NCBI RefSeq assembly: GCF_002157225.2
Contig: NZ_CP020038.1
Coordinates: 1 to 64,000, forward strand
Length of the DNA: 64,000 bases
Source of the DNA: Agarilytica rhodophyticola
Lineage (GTDB): Bacteria > Pseudomonadota > Gammaproteobacteria > Pseudomonadales > Cellvibrionaceae
Direction of reading: 5' to 3'
The stretch's first letter is position 1. Each line of letters begins with the position of its first letter. This document shows positions 20,833-30,197 of this stretch, one piece after another. The translations under genes were made by a program, and so were the position numbers. The notes under the pieces were generated by a model. That model was not told the DNA's origin. It searched no databases and saw nothing but the letters and a program-made list of their open reading frames with translations.

Positions 20833-20900
20833 ACTTATTTCTAGGTATATTTGCTGTCGTTTGTTGTAAAAGTCCGACTAATACTATTTGAGGAAGAATC

Positions 20901-22385
20901 ATGAGGCCTAAAGGTATAACACCCTATCTGGCATCAAGTGCATTAATTTTAGGAATAATTACTACTCCTACACATGCAAATATCCAGCAATTAATTGATC
21001 AAAATCTTTTTAACGATCTTGAACGAGAAGCCGCGTCTGCAGCTTTAATCACATACAACAGACTAATTAGTGATGGTGGTTGCAGTGATTCTCAAAGGAT
21101 TGGTACAGGTACTTGTTCAGGCCAAACTTTTGAGCTGTTCGATAATGTTCGAGAATTGATTCATACTGCTAATGAGATTACAGGCGCAGGACCTACTGCA
21201 TTTAGTTTAGGGGCTGATATCGAAGGTTTAGGCTTTTCTCTGCGTTGGACCGCTGCAGAAGAGTACGCCGCGCAAGGGAATCTCTCCAGTGAATTTGTTG
21301 GTGGTCAAGTTTCCGGTTTAGCAGCTCGTTTAACAGCTTTAAGAGCCGGTGCGTCTGGCTTTAATATTATTGGTATCGGCAGTACCTGGCAGCAGAATAA
21401 TAATGGTGCACTTGCTTCAGCCTATGGTAATCGTGGTGCGGGTGCCAGTTCTGACGGCAATGCTTATAGCCCTTGGGGAGGATTCCTCAATGTGGACTTT
21501 GGTAGTGGTAGTCGTGAACCTACCAATAGAGAAGATGCTTTCGATTTTGAAAATTTCCAATTTACTTTGGGAATGGATTACAGAATAAATAATAATTGGA
21601 TTGCCGGCCTTGTCTTAGGTAACTCTATACAAGAGATTGATTTTGATAGTGCCTTGAGCATCGTCGAAGGTAAAATCGAAGCAGATGGCGTAAGCATCAT
21701 GCCTTTTGTTATGTATCAAAAAGATGCTTGGTATGTAAGTGCTTCTTTAGGTTGGCAACAAATATCTTTTGATTCAGAAAGAGCGATACGATATCCATCG
21801 TTTAACTTAGATTTAGAAAGTATTAACACTTTGGCTGTCAGTGATACTGACGCTAATGTGACATCATTGTTTGTAGAAGCAGGATATACATGGTTTTGGA
21901 AGAAGTTTGCCGTAGAGCCTTTCGCTAATATTACATATAGCGATACCAGCGTGGATGGATTTATTGAAGATGATGTTAATAACGATGCTTTTGATTTGGT
22001 AATAGAAAGCCAGGATATAACCTCTCAAGAATTTACTTTTGGTACCAAATTTCAGTACACCTTGACCCCATCCTTTGGGGTTTTTGTGCCGTATATTACT
22101 CTTGAACTTATTACTCAAAACGATGATGCATCGCGTAATATCCGTGCTTATTATGCGCAAGATACAACTGGCACAACTGCCTTTAGTGTTCCAACCGAAG
22201 AATTGGACAGCTCCTACTACAGCTATACAGTAGGTATGTCATCGGTTATTCGTGGCGGTCGTCAGCGGCAAGCTGGTGGCGCAGTTGGTGGTGATATTCA
22301 AGGTTTTATTAGTTATAAATCCCTAGAAGGCTTGGAGGGTTTTGATATCGATCTCTACTCCCTCGGCTTACGCTATACCTTTTAA
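20901..22385 (+). CDS. Outer-membrane autotransporter-type beta-barrel protein
   Basis: The 494 residues have a signal peptide (cleavage near THA-NIQ), a helical N-terminal section (about 28-150) with ALITYNRLISDGGC and SGQTFELFDNVREL, then a barrel of about 290 residues from about 200. The barrel shows alternating aromatic strands and ends in LYSLGLRYTF, with the C-terminal Phe used for BAM-dependent insertion. The passenger is too short for a classical autotransporter. It may be a barrel partner for the neighbouring exported proteins; that is inference from context. Confidence 0.78.
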   Translation: MRPKGITPYLASSALILGIITTPTHANIQQLIDQNLFNDLEREAASAALITYNRLISDGGCSDSQRIGTGTCSGQTFELFDNVRELIHTANEITGAGPTAFSLGADIEGLGFSLRWTAAEEYAAQGNLSSEFVGGQVSGLAARLTALRAGASGFNIIGIGSTWQQNNNGALASAYGNRGAGASSDGNAYSPWGGFLNVDFGSGSREPTNREDAFDFENFQFTLGMDYRINNNWIAGLVLGNSIQEIDFDSALSIVEGKIEADGVSIMPFVMYQKDAWYVSASLGWQQISFDSERAIRYPSFNLDLESINTLAVSDTDANVTSLFVEAGYTWFWKKFAVEPFANITYSDTSVDGFIEDDVNNDAFDLVIESQDITSQEFTFGTKFQYTLTPSFGVFVPYITLELITQNDDASRNIRAYYAQDTTGTTAFSVPTEELDSSYYSYTVGMSSVIRGGRQRQAGGAVGGDIQGFISYKSLEGLEGFDIDLYSLGLRYTF

Positions 22386-22553
22386 AAAACCCAAAATTAA
22401 TTTATGTGTTAAAGAATTTTGGTAAAAGAAATAAAAATATAATTTTTATTCGACATTTAGTTTTTGCCAGACATGTTATATGTCAGATTGATAGAACTGT
22501 TATTGGATTAATTATTTGCAACCGAATATATTTTAGGTTGCCTGGAGCGCAAA

Positions 22554-25500
22554 GTGACACACCTACATAAATTGTTGACGGTCCATTTTACTAAAGTATT
22601 TTCTGCCCTGTGCCTGTCTACCATGGTAGGCTGCGGCGGCGGTGGTAGCGATGTGGGTAGTCAAAGTGATGGTTCTCCTATTGCTACGGCTGAAGTATTT
22701 GGAGCAAGTCAAGCGACGTCTGGTGAAATTGAAGTTCGCTCGGGAAAAGATGTGTTATTGTCGGGCTTTAATAGTGATGGTATTGATGACCCTCTACTCT
22801 CCTTTCAATGGCAACAGGTGAACACTGGAGATTACCCTGTAGAATTTTACGAACGTACACGAAATTCAACAGTTTTTACCGCACCCCAGGTGCCGTTGAC
22901 TGAAGCCGGTGGAGTACTTCTGCAATTTGAATTAACAGTGATAGATGCAGATGGAAAAGAAGCAACTGATCAAGTGGGTGTTCGTGTTAAACCGGCTTAC
23001 GATTCCAATAAATTCTTATTAAATCCCAATGTTGACGAAAATTTTGTGGTAATTGTTGCTGCAGCTGCGAATACTGCGCTTGCAAACGAAATACCGTTCA
23101 CACTCAATATGATGACTACAGCTAGCTGGACGGACCGCGACGGTAACCAACAAACAATTAATGTGGATAGTAAAAACTTCTCTGGAAGTGTTGCTGCAGG
23201 ACAAGTGCTTGAAGTTTCAGATGCACGTAATACTTTTTATAAAGTGCCTATTCCTCTTCTGGATGCCGATGAAATTAATGTAAATTTCCAAGGAGCGACA
23301 CGAGGCGGCAGATTAGAGTTCGAGCATGTGGAAAATGCAGTGCTTAATATTACACTCTCCCTGGAACAACAGTCCACTGGCGCTATCGACGTTTATTTAG
23401 CCCGTGATAACGATGCACGTTTTGAACTACTAGATATTAGTTCTATACGCACAGCTGCCGGCCAACTAAGTTTTAGCGACGAATGGCTGCGTCAAAACCT
23501 ACAAGTGGAATCGCGGCGTTCCGCCAACAACTATTACGACTGTATAGACCCAGAAACAAGAGCCGACACTCTTACTAAATGGATTGAGCAAGCTGGGTTT
23601 AATGCTTATCCTGATTCTGTTGTACATACTTCATATGTTAATAACTACGATCTAAATTTTGGTCGTGATATGTATGTGCGCAAAGATGATAATGGCAATG
23701 TATATAGCTATGTTACCAATTATCCTTCATTGGAAAATATTTTTTCTGGGCGCAATGAGTTTGCCATAGTGGTCATGGAATATAGTGCTGCTCCTACGGG
23801 AAATTGTGGCGATGGAACATTTGAGGATGATGTTAGCGGCAAGAAAATTGTCAAATTCTATTCCTATGTACCAGATACAGTTACCGGTGAGTATGTAAGA
23901 GCACCAAGTATGAATTTTGATGGGCGTGGTGAACGTATGGTTCCCGGTGTGTGTGTCGCTTGTCACTATGGCGATACAAACTCAGATCAATTTAATGCTG
24001 CAAACCTAAATGATATCAATGCATCTGCAGCCGATCTAGACTCTAGCTTTATTCCTTGGGACCTGGACGCCCTTCTATATACACAAAGTAATGAAGTGGG
24101 TGTGATCGACCCCGTCTATAGCTCGGCAGAAATATCCGATGAAATTACCGTGCAATATAGCCGGGAGTCTCAAGAAGAAGCTTTTCGTTTGCAAAATCAA
24201 ATGGTGCTGGATACCTTTACCCACCATACCAATAACTTAAAACGTTTTGAAACACCCATCAAAATGCTCCACGGCTTTTATGGCAATAGTGAAGCTGTAG
24301 AAAATTTGAATTTTGGCAGTCAAGAAAATCCACTTAGCTCTGAAGAGTTGACGACACTGCAAAGCCAAGTTTCTACTTTGCCTAATAATCCATTTGATAG
24401 TGACTACGTGCAAAGTGGTTGGCATGGGCAAGAAGATTTGTATCGTCAGGTATTTGTCCGCAATTGCCGCCTATGCCACGCTCAAGTAGGTAATCAAGCA
24501 ATTGATTTTGATAGCTACGATGAATTCATTAATAATAAACGACTCATTCCCTTTGTTTTTGAGCAAGGCACAATGCCACTCTCTCGTTTAACAATGGATC
24601 GTTTCTGGATCGACTTTTATGGCAATAGCTCGCCAGCAGAGATATTACGTAATCACCTTAACAGCGATACCAACCCTAATAATGATGTACCTCTTGAAAC
24701 ACTTCCTGGTTACCCTGTGGCGAATATCTCGCCATCGGAAAATGCTGAGCTAGCAGCGGATGTTATTGTAGATTTTGGTAGCACAGTATTATTCGATGCG
24801 AGTGATAGTTTATTTACTAATGCGTACGAATGGAGTGTTGATGGTAATTTTGTGAGTAACGAGGAAAAATTCGTTTTCACAGCTGGTGAACCTGGCACAC
24901 AATCCCAAGTTAGTTTTATTGCTTCTAACACAAGTGTTGCGTTGGTTTCTAATACGGTACAACGCTCAGTCTTAGTCAACAACAATGTTCCCAATCCTCA
25001 AGGTGTGCCTGCACAAAGTGTCAACGAAAGTGCATCGGTTGCCATTGATATATTTAATAGCCTGTGCCCTGGCCAATCTCCTGATAGCGAATCTTGCCGA
25101 TCAGTATTTGGAGATATTCGCAGTGGTGAAGTTCCTTCAATCGAAATTACTGGTGCTGTGACTAATGGTACGGCGAGTGTTACTGATGCTACATCAGGTA
25201 TTGTAACTTTCACTTCAACAGCTGCTTCCTTTTTGGGTGCTGGAGAATTTAATTTTACATTAACGGACAGTTTCGGCGAGAGTTCCTCTTCGGCTAATGT
25301 TTCTATTACAGTTAACTCATTGGATGGGCCTGAGATTGTTGGACCGGATACCTGCTCAATGGATGCTATCAGCTCCTTTAACGAAAATAGTTATCCGGTG
25401 GTATTTGGTTCGGTTCCCTGTCTCAATCCCTCTGCCAATGATACTGTTGCCGATGGGTTGAGCTTGCAAGTTATTAGTGTTGGTTCGCCAACACAGACAA

Positions 25501-26021
25501 ACTCTACCGTATCCGTAAGTAATAGTGGCGTGATATCTTATACGCCTAGCCGTTTCTTCGTCGGTCAGGATAGCTTCTCATACACGGTACAGGATAGTTC
25601 ACTGTCGCAGAGAACAAATAGCGGTACAGTGGTTGTAACCATCAATGCTACAGAAACTTTCTCCTCTCTTCTTGCTAGCGATGGTGTTTTTGGTCGAGAA
25701 GGAGCCACAGGTTGCGGTAGTTGTCACGTTGGTAATACAGCCGGAGCGCCAGATTGGAGGCAAATTGATAATGTGCGTTTGGCCGCAACAAATACAGAAT
25801 TTATACCTTACGATCCAGCCGAAATTACCTTAGCTGAGCCAACTACAACTCAGCAACTGCTAGGTAGTGTCTTGTTTCAGAATTCGTGCAATAGCTCCGG
25901 CGGACATACAGGAGGTAATCGCTTGTGTAATGTCGCAGGTTCACCCACCAGTATCAGTGACCTCAATAATGATGGGTTGGCTATTCTTCGTTGGCTTGAA
26001 GAAGGTGCTGTAGATAACTAA
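22554..26021 (+). CDS. Large lipoprotein with three CxxCH haem c motifs
   Basis: The 1155-residue protein begins at GTG 22554 with GGAGCG upstream and a lipoprotein signal (MVGC, Cys27). An Ig/PKD-like domain follows (SFQWQQVNTG). Three haem c motifs are widely spaced: C467-VA-CH, C638-RL-CH and C1054-GS-CH. Between them are an Ig-like segment and cadherin/tandem-95-like modules (GPDTC...NDTVADGLSLQVISVG). The C-terminal haem region resembles the start of the giant gene product in layout (GREGATGCGSCHVG). A role in extracellular electron transfer or redox sensing is plausible but unproven. It is the last gene of the 13-26 kb cluster. Confidence 0.8.
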   Translation: MTHLHKLLTVHFTKVFSALCLSTMVGCGGGGSDVGSQSDGSPIATAEVFGASQATSGEIEVRSGKDVLLSGFNSDGIDDPLLSFQWQQVNTGDYPVEFYERTRNSTVFTAPQVPLTEAGGVLLQFELTVIDADGKEATDQVGVRVKPAYDSNKFLLNPNVDENFVVIVAAAANTALANEIPFTLNMMTTASWTDRDGNQQTINVDSKNFSGSVAAGQVLEVSDARNTFYKVPIPLLDADEINVNFQGATRGGRLEFEHVENAVLNITLSLEQQSTGAIDVYLARDNDARFELLDISSIRTAAGQLSFSDEWLRQNLQVESRRSANNYYDCIDPETRADTLTKWIEQAGFNAYPDSVVHTSYVNNYDLNFGRDMYVRKDDNGNVYSYVTNYPSLENIFSGRNEFAIVVMEYSAAPTGNCGDGTFEDDVSGKKIVKFYSYVPDTVTGEYVRAPSMNFDGRGERMVPGVCVACHYGDTNSDQFNAANLNDINASAADLDSSFIPWDLDALLYTQSNEVGVIDPVYSSAEISDEITVQYSRESQEEAFRLQNQMVLDTFTHHTNNLKRFETPIKMLHGFYGNSEAVENLNFGSQENPLSSEELTTLQSQVSTLPNNPFDSDYVQSGWHGQEDLYRQVFVRNCRLCHAQVGNQAIDFDSYDEFINNKRLIPFVFEQGTMPLSRLTMDRFWIDFYGNSSPAEILRNHLNSDTNPNNDVPLETLPGYPVANISPSENAELAADVIVDFGSTVLFDASDSLFTNAYEWSVDGNFVSNEEKFVFTAGEPGTQSQVSFIASNTSVALVSNTVQRSVLVNNNVPNPQGVPAQSVNESASVAIDIFNSLCPGQSPDSESCRSVFGDIRSGEVPSIEITGAVTNGTASVTDATSGIVTFTSTAASFLGAGEFNFTLTDSFGESSSSANVSITVNSLDGPEIVGPDTCSMDAISSFNENSYPVVFGSVPCLNPSANDTVADGLSLQVISVGSPTQTNSTVSVSNSGVISYTPSRFFVGQDSFSYTVQDSSLSQRTNSGTVVVTINATETFSSLLASDGVFGREGATGCGSCHVGNTAGAPDWRQIDNVRLAATNTEFIPYDPAEITLAEPTTTQQLLGSVLFQNSCNSSGGHTGGNRLCNVAGSPTSISDLNNDGLAILRWLEEGAVDN

Positions 26022-26026
26022 TCTCT

Positions 26027-26059
26027 ACCCCAAACAAATGTCCTCTATTTGTTTGAGGT
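26027..26059 (+). terminator. Hairpin after the triheme lipoprotein gene
   Basis: Perfect 9-bp arms CAAACAAAT (26031-26039) and ATTTGTTTG (26047-26055), extended by ACC/GGT outside one mismatch, lie just after the stop. The element marks the end of the four-gene cluster before ridA. Confidence 0.55.
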
Positions 26060-26113
26060 GCAGTAAATAAAGATTCTGTAAATAAAAGGTGCTTTAGATA
26101 AGAAAGGTGTGAT

Positions 26114-26506
26114 ATGGGTGAAAGAAAATTTATTTATGAAAGTAAATCCTTGCCTAGTTGGAACAACCCTATAAGTCACGCCGTTGTTGCTAACAATATG
26201 TGTTTTGTTAGTGGCCAGCTTTCTGTAGGTTTGGATGGTAAATATATCGCTGGAACAATGAAAGAAGAATCAAAGCGTGCTTTTAGAAATTTTTTTGCTG
26301 CAGTTGAAGCAGCAGGTTTTTCTAAAGAGGACATTGTCTTTGTTGATATTGCCTTTTGCGACCTAAATTTTCTGCACGAAGTTAACGAATTATTTATATC
26401 TTTATTTCCAGAGAATAAACGACCAGCCAGGACCGTCTACGAAGTGTCTGCACTACCTTTTGGTGGTAAAATAAAAGTTATGGGTACCGCAGTAAAAGCT
26501 GATTAA
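26114..26506 (+). CDS. RidA/YjgF/YER057c family protein
   Basis: RidA-family proteins deaminate reactive enamine/imine intermediates of amino-acid metabolism, although many subgroups have other or unknown roles. The 130 residues show the trimeric chorismate-mutase-like fold markers: PISHAVVANNMCFVSGQLSV at the N-terminus, then the C-terminal RPARTVYEVSALPFGGKIKVMGTAV, which contains the conserved Arg of the active site (RPART) and a terminal glutamate region. It is 18 bases before the NIPSNAP gene, so the two are probably one operon. Confidence 0.9.
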   Translation: MGERKFIYESKSLPSWNNPISHAVVANNMCFVSGQLSVGLDGKYIAGTMKEESKRAFRNFFAAVEAAGFSKEDIVFVDIAFCDLNFLHEVNELFISLFPENKRPARTVYEVSALPFGGKIKVMGTAVKAD

Positions 26507-26524
26507 TTTAAATTTTAAAATAAT

Positions 26525-26830
26525 ATGATTACTTGTTTTATCAGATATGAGATAGATCCCTATAAGCTTGAAGAGTTTGAGCATTATGCCAAACTGTGGA
26601 TTCCATTGGTGAATAAGTTTGGTGGTCAACACAATGGCTATTTTTTGCCATTAGAAGGTGCCAATAATATAGCTTTAGCTCTTTTTACTTTTCCAAGTTT
26701 TAGTGACTATGAGAAGTATCGGGAAGACTCTTTTAAAGACGAGGAATGTATAGCAGCTTTTGATTATGCGAAGAAAACTCGCTGCATCGTAAGTTACCAA
26801 AGAAGTTTTTTTAAGCCTCTATTTAGTTAG
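26525..26830 (+). CDS. NIPSNAP family protein
   Basis: This 101-residue ferredoxin-like (dimeric alpha/beta barrel) protein matches the NIPSNAP family through MITCFIRYEIDPYKLEEFEHYAKLWIPLVNKFGGQHNGYFLP and FPSFSDYEKYRED. Its biochemical role is not established. No clear Shine-Dalgarno is visible, which fits translation coupled to the RidA gene. Confidence 0.85.
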   Translation: MITCFIRYEIDPYKLEEFEHYAKLWIPLVNKFGGQHNGYFLPLEGANNIALALFTFPSFSDYEKYREDSFKDEECIAAFDYAKKTRCIVSYQRSFFKPLFS

Positions 26831-26848
26831 GACCCGTTAACAGGTCCT
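26829..26848. terminator. Hairpin between convergent NIPSNAP and kinase genes
   Basis: Arms AGGACC (26829-26834) and GGTCCT (26843-26848) flank the loop CGTTAACA. The position between converging genes makes a bidirectional terminator likely. A similar hairpin with the same GTTAACA core occurs at 57182-57197. Confidence 0.5.
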
Positions 26849-26877
26849 GCAAACACTAGTAAATAAAAAATCTAGAA

Positions 26878-28464
26878 CTATAGCTCATCTAAATCGGCAA
26901 ACGCTGGGTAGCGCTTTAAATCATTAAGTTGCGATTTTAAAAACTCTTTGCTTTTTTCATCGCCTGCTTTGTCTAAATTTTCTTTAAAAATAGCAACGAC
27001 TTTCTTTTTTGCTTTCTTTATATCGTCATTTGTTCCATGAATTTCAAATGCTGAATTGAACTTCGCCACGGCGCCTTGCATGTCTTTAAACTTGAGTGCA
27101 GTATTGCCCTGCTCCAATAACTCGTAAAATTGTGTTTGCTGCTCTTTAGGTAAAGAGCTAAAGGGCACACTTTCGACTTCTATCGTCTGTATATAAAAGA
27201 AGTTAGCTATGATAGCTAAAACAATAATTGCTGTAATCGATGCTATTCTTTTCGGTGCAGAATTTGCGTTGTTGAAACGTTTTAAAAATACACTCGCATC
27301 GGGAATACGAGAATCTCTTTCTAAAGATAATGTGTCCAATAAGCATTTCTTTAGAAAAGGATTTTTAATTTCTGGAATTTTAGGTGAAAGTTTTTCTTCG
27401 AAAGCTGTTTTTGCATCTTTGCGATCAAACGGATGAGGTCCTCCCATGATTTCGCAAATAATAATACCTAAAGCGTAGATATCATCGCACGGATGAGGTG
27501 GTTCGAAACGAATCATCTCTGGGCTGGCGTAACTGAGTGTTAGAGCACCTAGCTGACCTGCATCAAAACTGTCTTGATAAAGCTCCTTATTAGCTGCTCT
27601 GGCAATCCCGAAATCTAGGATTTTTATCACACCATCATCGGTGAGAAAGATATTAGCAGGCTTTAGATCGGAGTGGACGATACCTTTAGTATGAGCATAG
27701 GCTAAGCCTTTAGCTATCTGTTCAATGATATCGAGCTTCTCTTTATCATCCAAAAACTTGTTGGTTTTACCTTTGATTACGTCGATTAGAGGCGCACCAG
27801 AAAGTTGCTCCATCGTGAGATAAACAACATCTTCTTCACGGTCAAAATCATAGACGGTTACGATATTTGGGTGCGCTAACTCCTGAGTTTTTCGGGCTTC
27901 ACGTTGCAGCGTTACGAAAGCGTGTGGATGATCCCTAAAACCCCCTGTTAACAATTTGATAGCAATATAGGGCTTATCATCCCCCGCTTCCTTTTTTATC
28001 AAGTCCAAAGCTCGATAAACTGCACCCATTCCACCTCGTCCCAGCACTTCCTGCAGTACAAAACGGTCGCGGATTACACTACCAACATCAATTTCTCGGT
28101 GGGACCCGGTTGGCCTTGGGGTACGTTCCATACGCTCTATCTTGGTGATAGGTGCGTCAGCAAGCTCACTGAGCCCGGTAGTACTCGATGTTTGATTACC
28201 AGCAAGTGTTTGAGGACTGCGCAGTTTGGTTTGCGAAGAAGTCGAGGTCGCGCCTTCAACCTTTGTGGGTTGAGAGCTTGGAGTTTTGACTCGGGTGGCA
28301 TCCGAAGAAGGTATTGAATCAGAGGATTTTACGCGAGTTTTATCGTCTACTACAGTAGCGCCTGTTTTGACTACAGTTTGATCACTGTCAGGCTCATCTT
28401 TACCCGAGTTTACTGTAGTAAGCGGGAGATGACTCGCACCCCGCCCTTCTGTTTTTTTGTCCAT
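26878..28464 (-). CDS. Membrane-anchored Ser/Thr protein kinase
   Basis: The 528 residues comprise a Thr-rich disordered N-terminus, a Hanks-type kinase domain at about 130-395, a single membrane segment at about 407-427 (IASITAIIVLAIIANFFYI) and a C-terminal extracytoplasmic region with a TPR-like helical part. The P-loop GRGGMGAVY is at 142-150, the ATP-binding Lys in AIKLL is residue 170, the catalytic loop is HSDLKPAN at 264-271 (HSD instead of HRD) and DFG is at 284-286. All catalytic residues are present. The N-terminus has five T-[RK]-[VLI] words that may be autophosphorylation sites. Targets are unknown. Confidence 0.93.
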   Translation of the reverse strand: MDKKTEGRGASHLPLTTVNSGKDEPDSDQTVVKTGATVVDDKTRVKSSDSIPSSDATRVKTPSSQPTKVEGATSTSSQTKLRSPQTLAGNQTSSTTGLSELADAPITKIERMERTPRPTGSHREIDVGSVIRDRFVLQEVLGRGGMGAVYRALDLIKKEAGDDKPYIAIKLLTGGFRDHPHAFVTLQREARKTQELAHPNIVTVYDFDREEDVVYLTMEQLSGAPLIDVIKGKTNKFLDDKEKLDIIEQIAKGLAYAHTKGIVHSDLKPANIFLTDDGVIKILDFGIARAANKELYQDSFDAGQLGALTLSYASPEMIRFEPPHPCDDIYALGIIICEIMGGPHPFDRKDAKTAFEEKLSPKIPEIKNPFLKKCLLDTLSLERDSRIPDASVFLKRFNNANSAPKRIASITAIIVLAIIANFFYIQTIEVESVPFSSLPKEQQTQFYELLEQGNTALKFKDMQGAVAKFNSAFEIHGTNDDIKKAKKKVVAIFKENLDKAGDEKSKEFLKSQLNDLKRYPAFADLDEL

Positions 28465-28618
28465 AATTTATTAAGGCGAAATGGCTGGTAAATTGTCTTA
28501 TCTGGCTAAGTCTAGTCTTAACAGACGTTTATAGCTAGCCCTTCAAACCCCAAACCGCAAGGAATTTTACGTTTGTGACGTTTTTATGGAATTCTAAACC
28601 CATTTTGTATAGTTTGAA

Positions 28619-28673
28619 ATTTATACACTTATAAAATCTATGTATATAATTTATAGCTCTTAAGTGTATAAAT
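28619..28673. repeat. Perfect 13-bp inverted repeat
   Basis: Arms ATTTATACACTTA (28619-28631) and TAAGTGTATAAAT (28661-28673) are separated by 29 AT-rich bases. It lies between phoH and the kinase gene, both transcribed leftwards. It could be an operator for the kinase gene, whose start is 155 bases away, or part of a transcript-end structure. The loop is long for a terminator. Confidence 0.5.
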
Positions 28674-28683
28674 CTCATGCTAG

Positions 28684-28744
28684 AGGCGGCTCAAACATAT
28701 CTATTTCCCAATAAATTTGCCAGGCAAAGTTTGCTTGAGCGCCT
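28684..28744. other. Nested stem-loop element between phoH and the kinase gene
   Basis: Outer arms AGGCGGCTCAA (28684-28694) and TTGAGCGCCT (28735-28744) pair with one bulge and enclose a perfect hairpin TTTGCC-A-GGCAAA (28716-28728). It lies 39 bases beyond the phoH stop on the transcribed strand. It could be a transcription end or a structured leader for the kinase gene; sequence alone does not decide. Confidence 0.4.
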
Positions 28745-28782
28745 GTGGGTGGATTTAATATATTTGATTTTTGTTTATGGAA

Positions 28783-29604
28783 TTATTCCGATGTAACTTC
28801 ATAACGCTCCATTAGTTCACGTACTAGACCACTTCTGACAATATCGTGGCGCTCAAATTCATGGATGTGTACGCCAGGTAAGCCTTCTACCCTTTCGATA
28901 GCATCTGATAAACCATTGCGTCCTTTGATATCACTTTGTTTGACGTCGCCGTTAACAACGACTTTACAGTTTTCGCCAATGCGGGTTAAAAACATCTTCA
29001 TTTGTTCTGGTGTCGTGTTTTGCGCTTCGTCGAGAATGACAAAAGTATCCTCATTGAAGGTTTTACCACGCATATACGCCAGAGGTGCTGCCACAATACG
29101 GCCATGGCGTAGGCAATAGTTGACAGTACCGGCACCGAGACGCTCATTTAAAATATCTCGAAAAGCGTCTATATATGCAGCAAACTTTTCATCTAAATCG
29201 CCGGGCAAAAAACCTAAATTTTCACCTGCCTCTACAGCGGGACGAGTTAAAATTATCCGCTCGATACTACCTGATTCAAGCGCTTCTGCTGCTAGGGCGC
29301 CAGCACAATAGCTTTTACCTGTACCTGCCGGGCCTATGCCAAAGGTTAACATGTTATTTTTTATCGCATTGATATATGCTTTTTGAGCACTGGTGCGGGG
29401 TTTGAGGGGAGCTTTATCCTGCCTAGGGGAATAAGCTGTGTCGAAGTTTTGTAAGTGAGCATTAAGCTCAACTATTTGTGCACTTTCATTGTTTCGCTTT
29501 TTTGATGAACCATTTTTTGTACGCTTGCTTTCATATTCTCGTGAAGAATAAGAACTACGTCTTGCACGGGACTTTTTCGCCATAGTGTTCTCCGCTTTGG
29601 TCAT
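28783..29604 (-). CDS. PhoH-like ATPase
   Basis: The 273 residues have a basic N-terminal extension (about 1-65) and a PhoH core with Walker A GPAGTGKSYCAG, LTRPAVEAGENLGFLPGDL and Walker B VILDEAQN, followed by KVVVNGDVKQSD. PhoH-family proteins are P-loop ATPases suggested to act in RNA handling or stress. The N-terminus MAKKSRARRSS could be the true start (ATG at about 29583), since TKAENT precedes it. It stands alone between two AT-rich gaps. Confidence 0.92.
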   Translation of the reverse strand: MTKAENTMAKKSRARRSSYSSREYESKRTKNGSSKKRNNESAQIVELNAHLQNFDTAYSPRQDKAPLKPRTSAQKAYINAIKNNMLTFGIGPAGTGKSYCAGALAAEALESGSIERIILTRPAVEAGENLGFLPGDLDEKFAAYIDAFRDILNERLGAGTVNYCLRHGRIVAAPLAYMRGKTFNEDTFVILDEAQNTTPEQMKMFLTRIGENCKVVVNGDVKQSDIKGRNGLSDAIERVEGLPGVHIHEFERHDIVRSGLVRELMERYEVTSE

Positions 29605-30197
29605 TTAATCAGCTACCCCTATTGGTAGCGATAAACGTGGTGAGATTTTTTCGACCGCCTCCTTTAACAATCTATACAAGTTAATATGAATAAATTTTAG
29701 TATCTAATTGTTTCCAATCCGATACCTTCTTAATTAAAACTATTGCAGTTTAGTCATCATATGTAAATAGTAAAAAAAAATTTTTTTATTGCAGATGAAT
29801 TAAGTTTTTGTCACATTATTGAAGTAATTTTGCTGTATTCATTAGTAAAACATTGAAATATCAGGTTTTTTTAGGAGTTATATACAAATACTGATACTTT
29901 AGGCTAAACTAAGTAAATAGTGGAATTGAGACATATTCCTTAAAATTGTTTTTCTTCGATTCACTCAAGTTTGAAGTGACGCCTACCCTCTTCTGTCCCA
30001 AAAGCCATACCCATAAAATCTTTTACACAAAATTAGACACTAGATCACACTGCACAATAAGATAAAGAAACGTTATTTCCGTTACGTAAAGACTTATTAT
30101 ATTCAATGGTAATATGAAAAAAATAAGGTTTTTTTCTAAAAGCTACCACTAGATAAGTACATTTTTATCTATGTAAGCAAATCAATTCTAAATTTTA
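29605..30197. other. AT-rich gap between phoH and pspF
   Basis: About 590 bases with no supportable gene. The stretch has poly-A/T runs (about 29770-29790) and likely holds the phoH promoter. No repeat, tRNA or convincing terminator was recognised. Confidence 0.6.
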
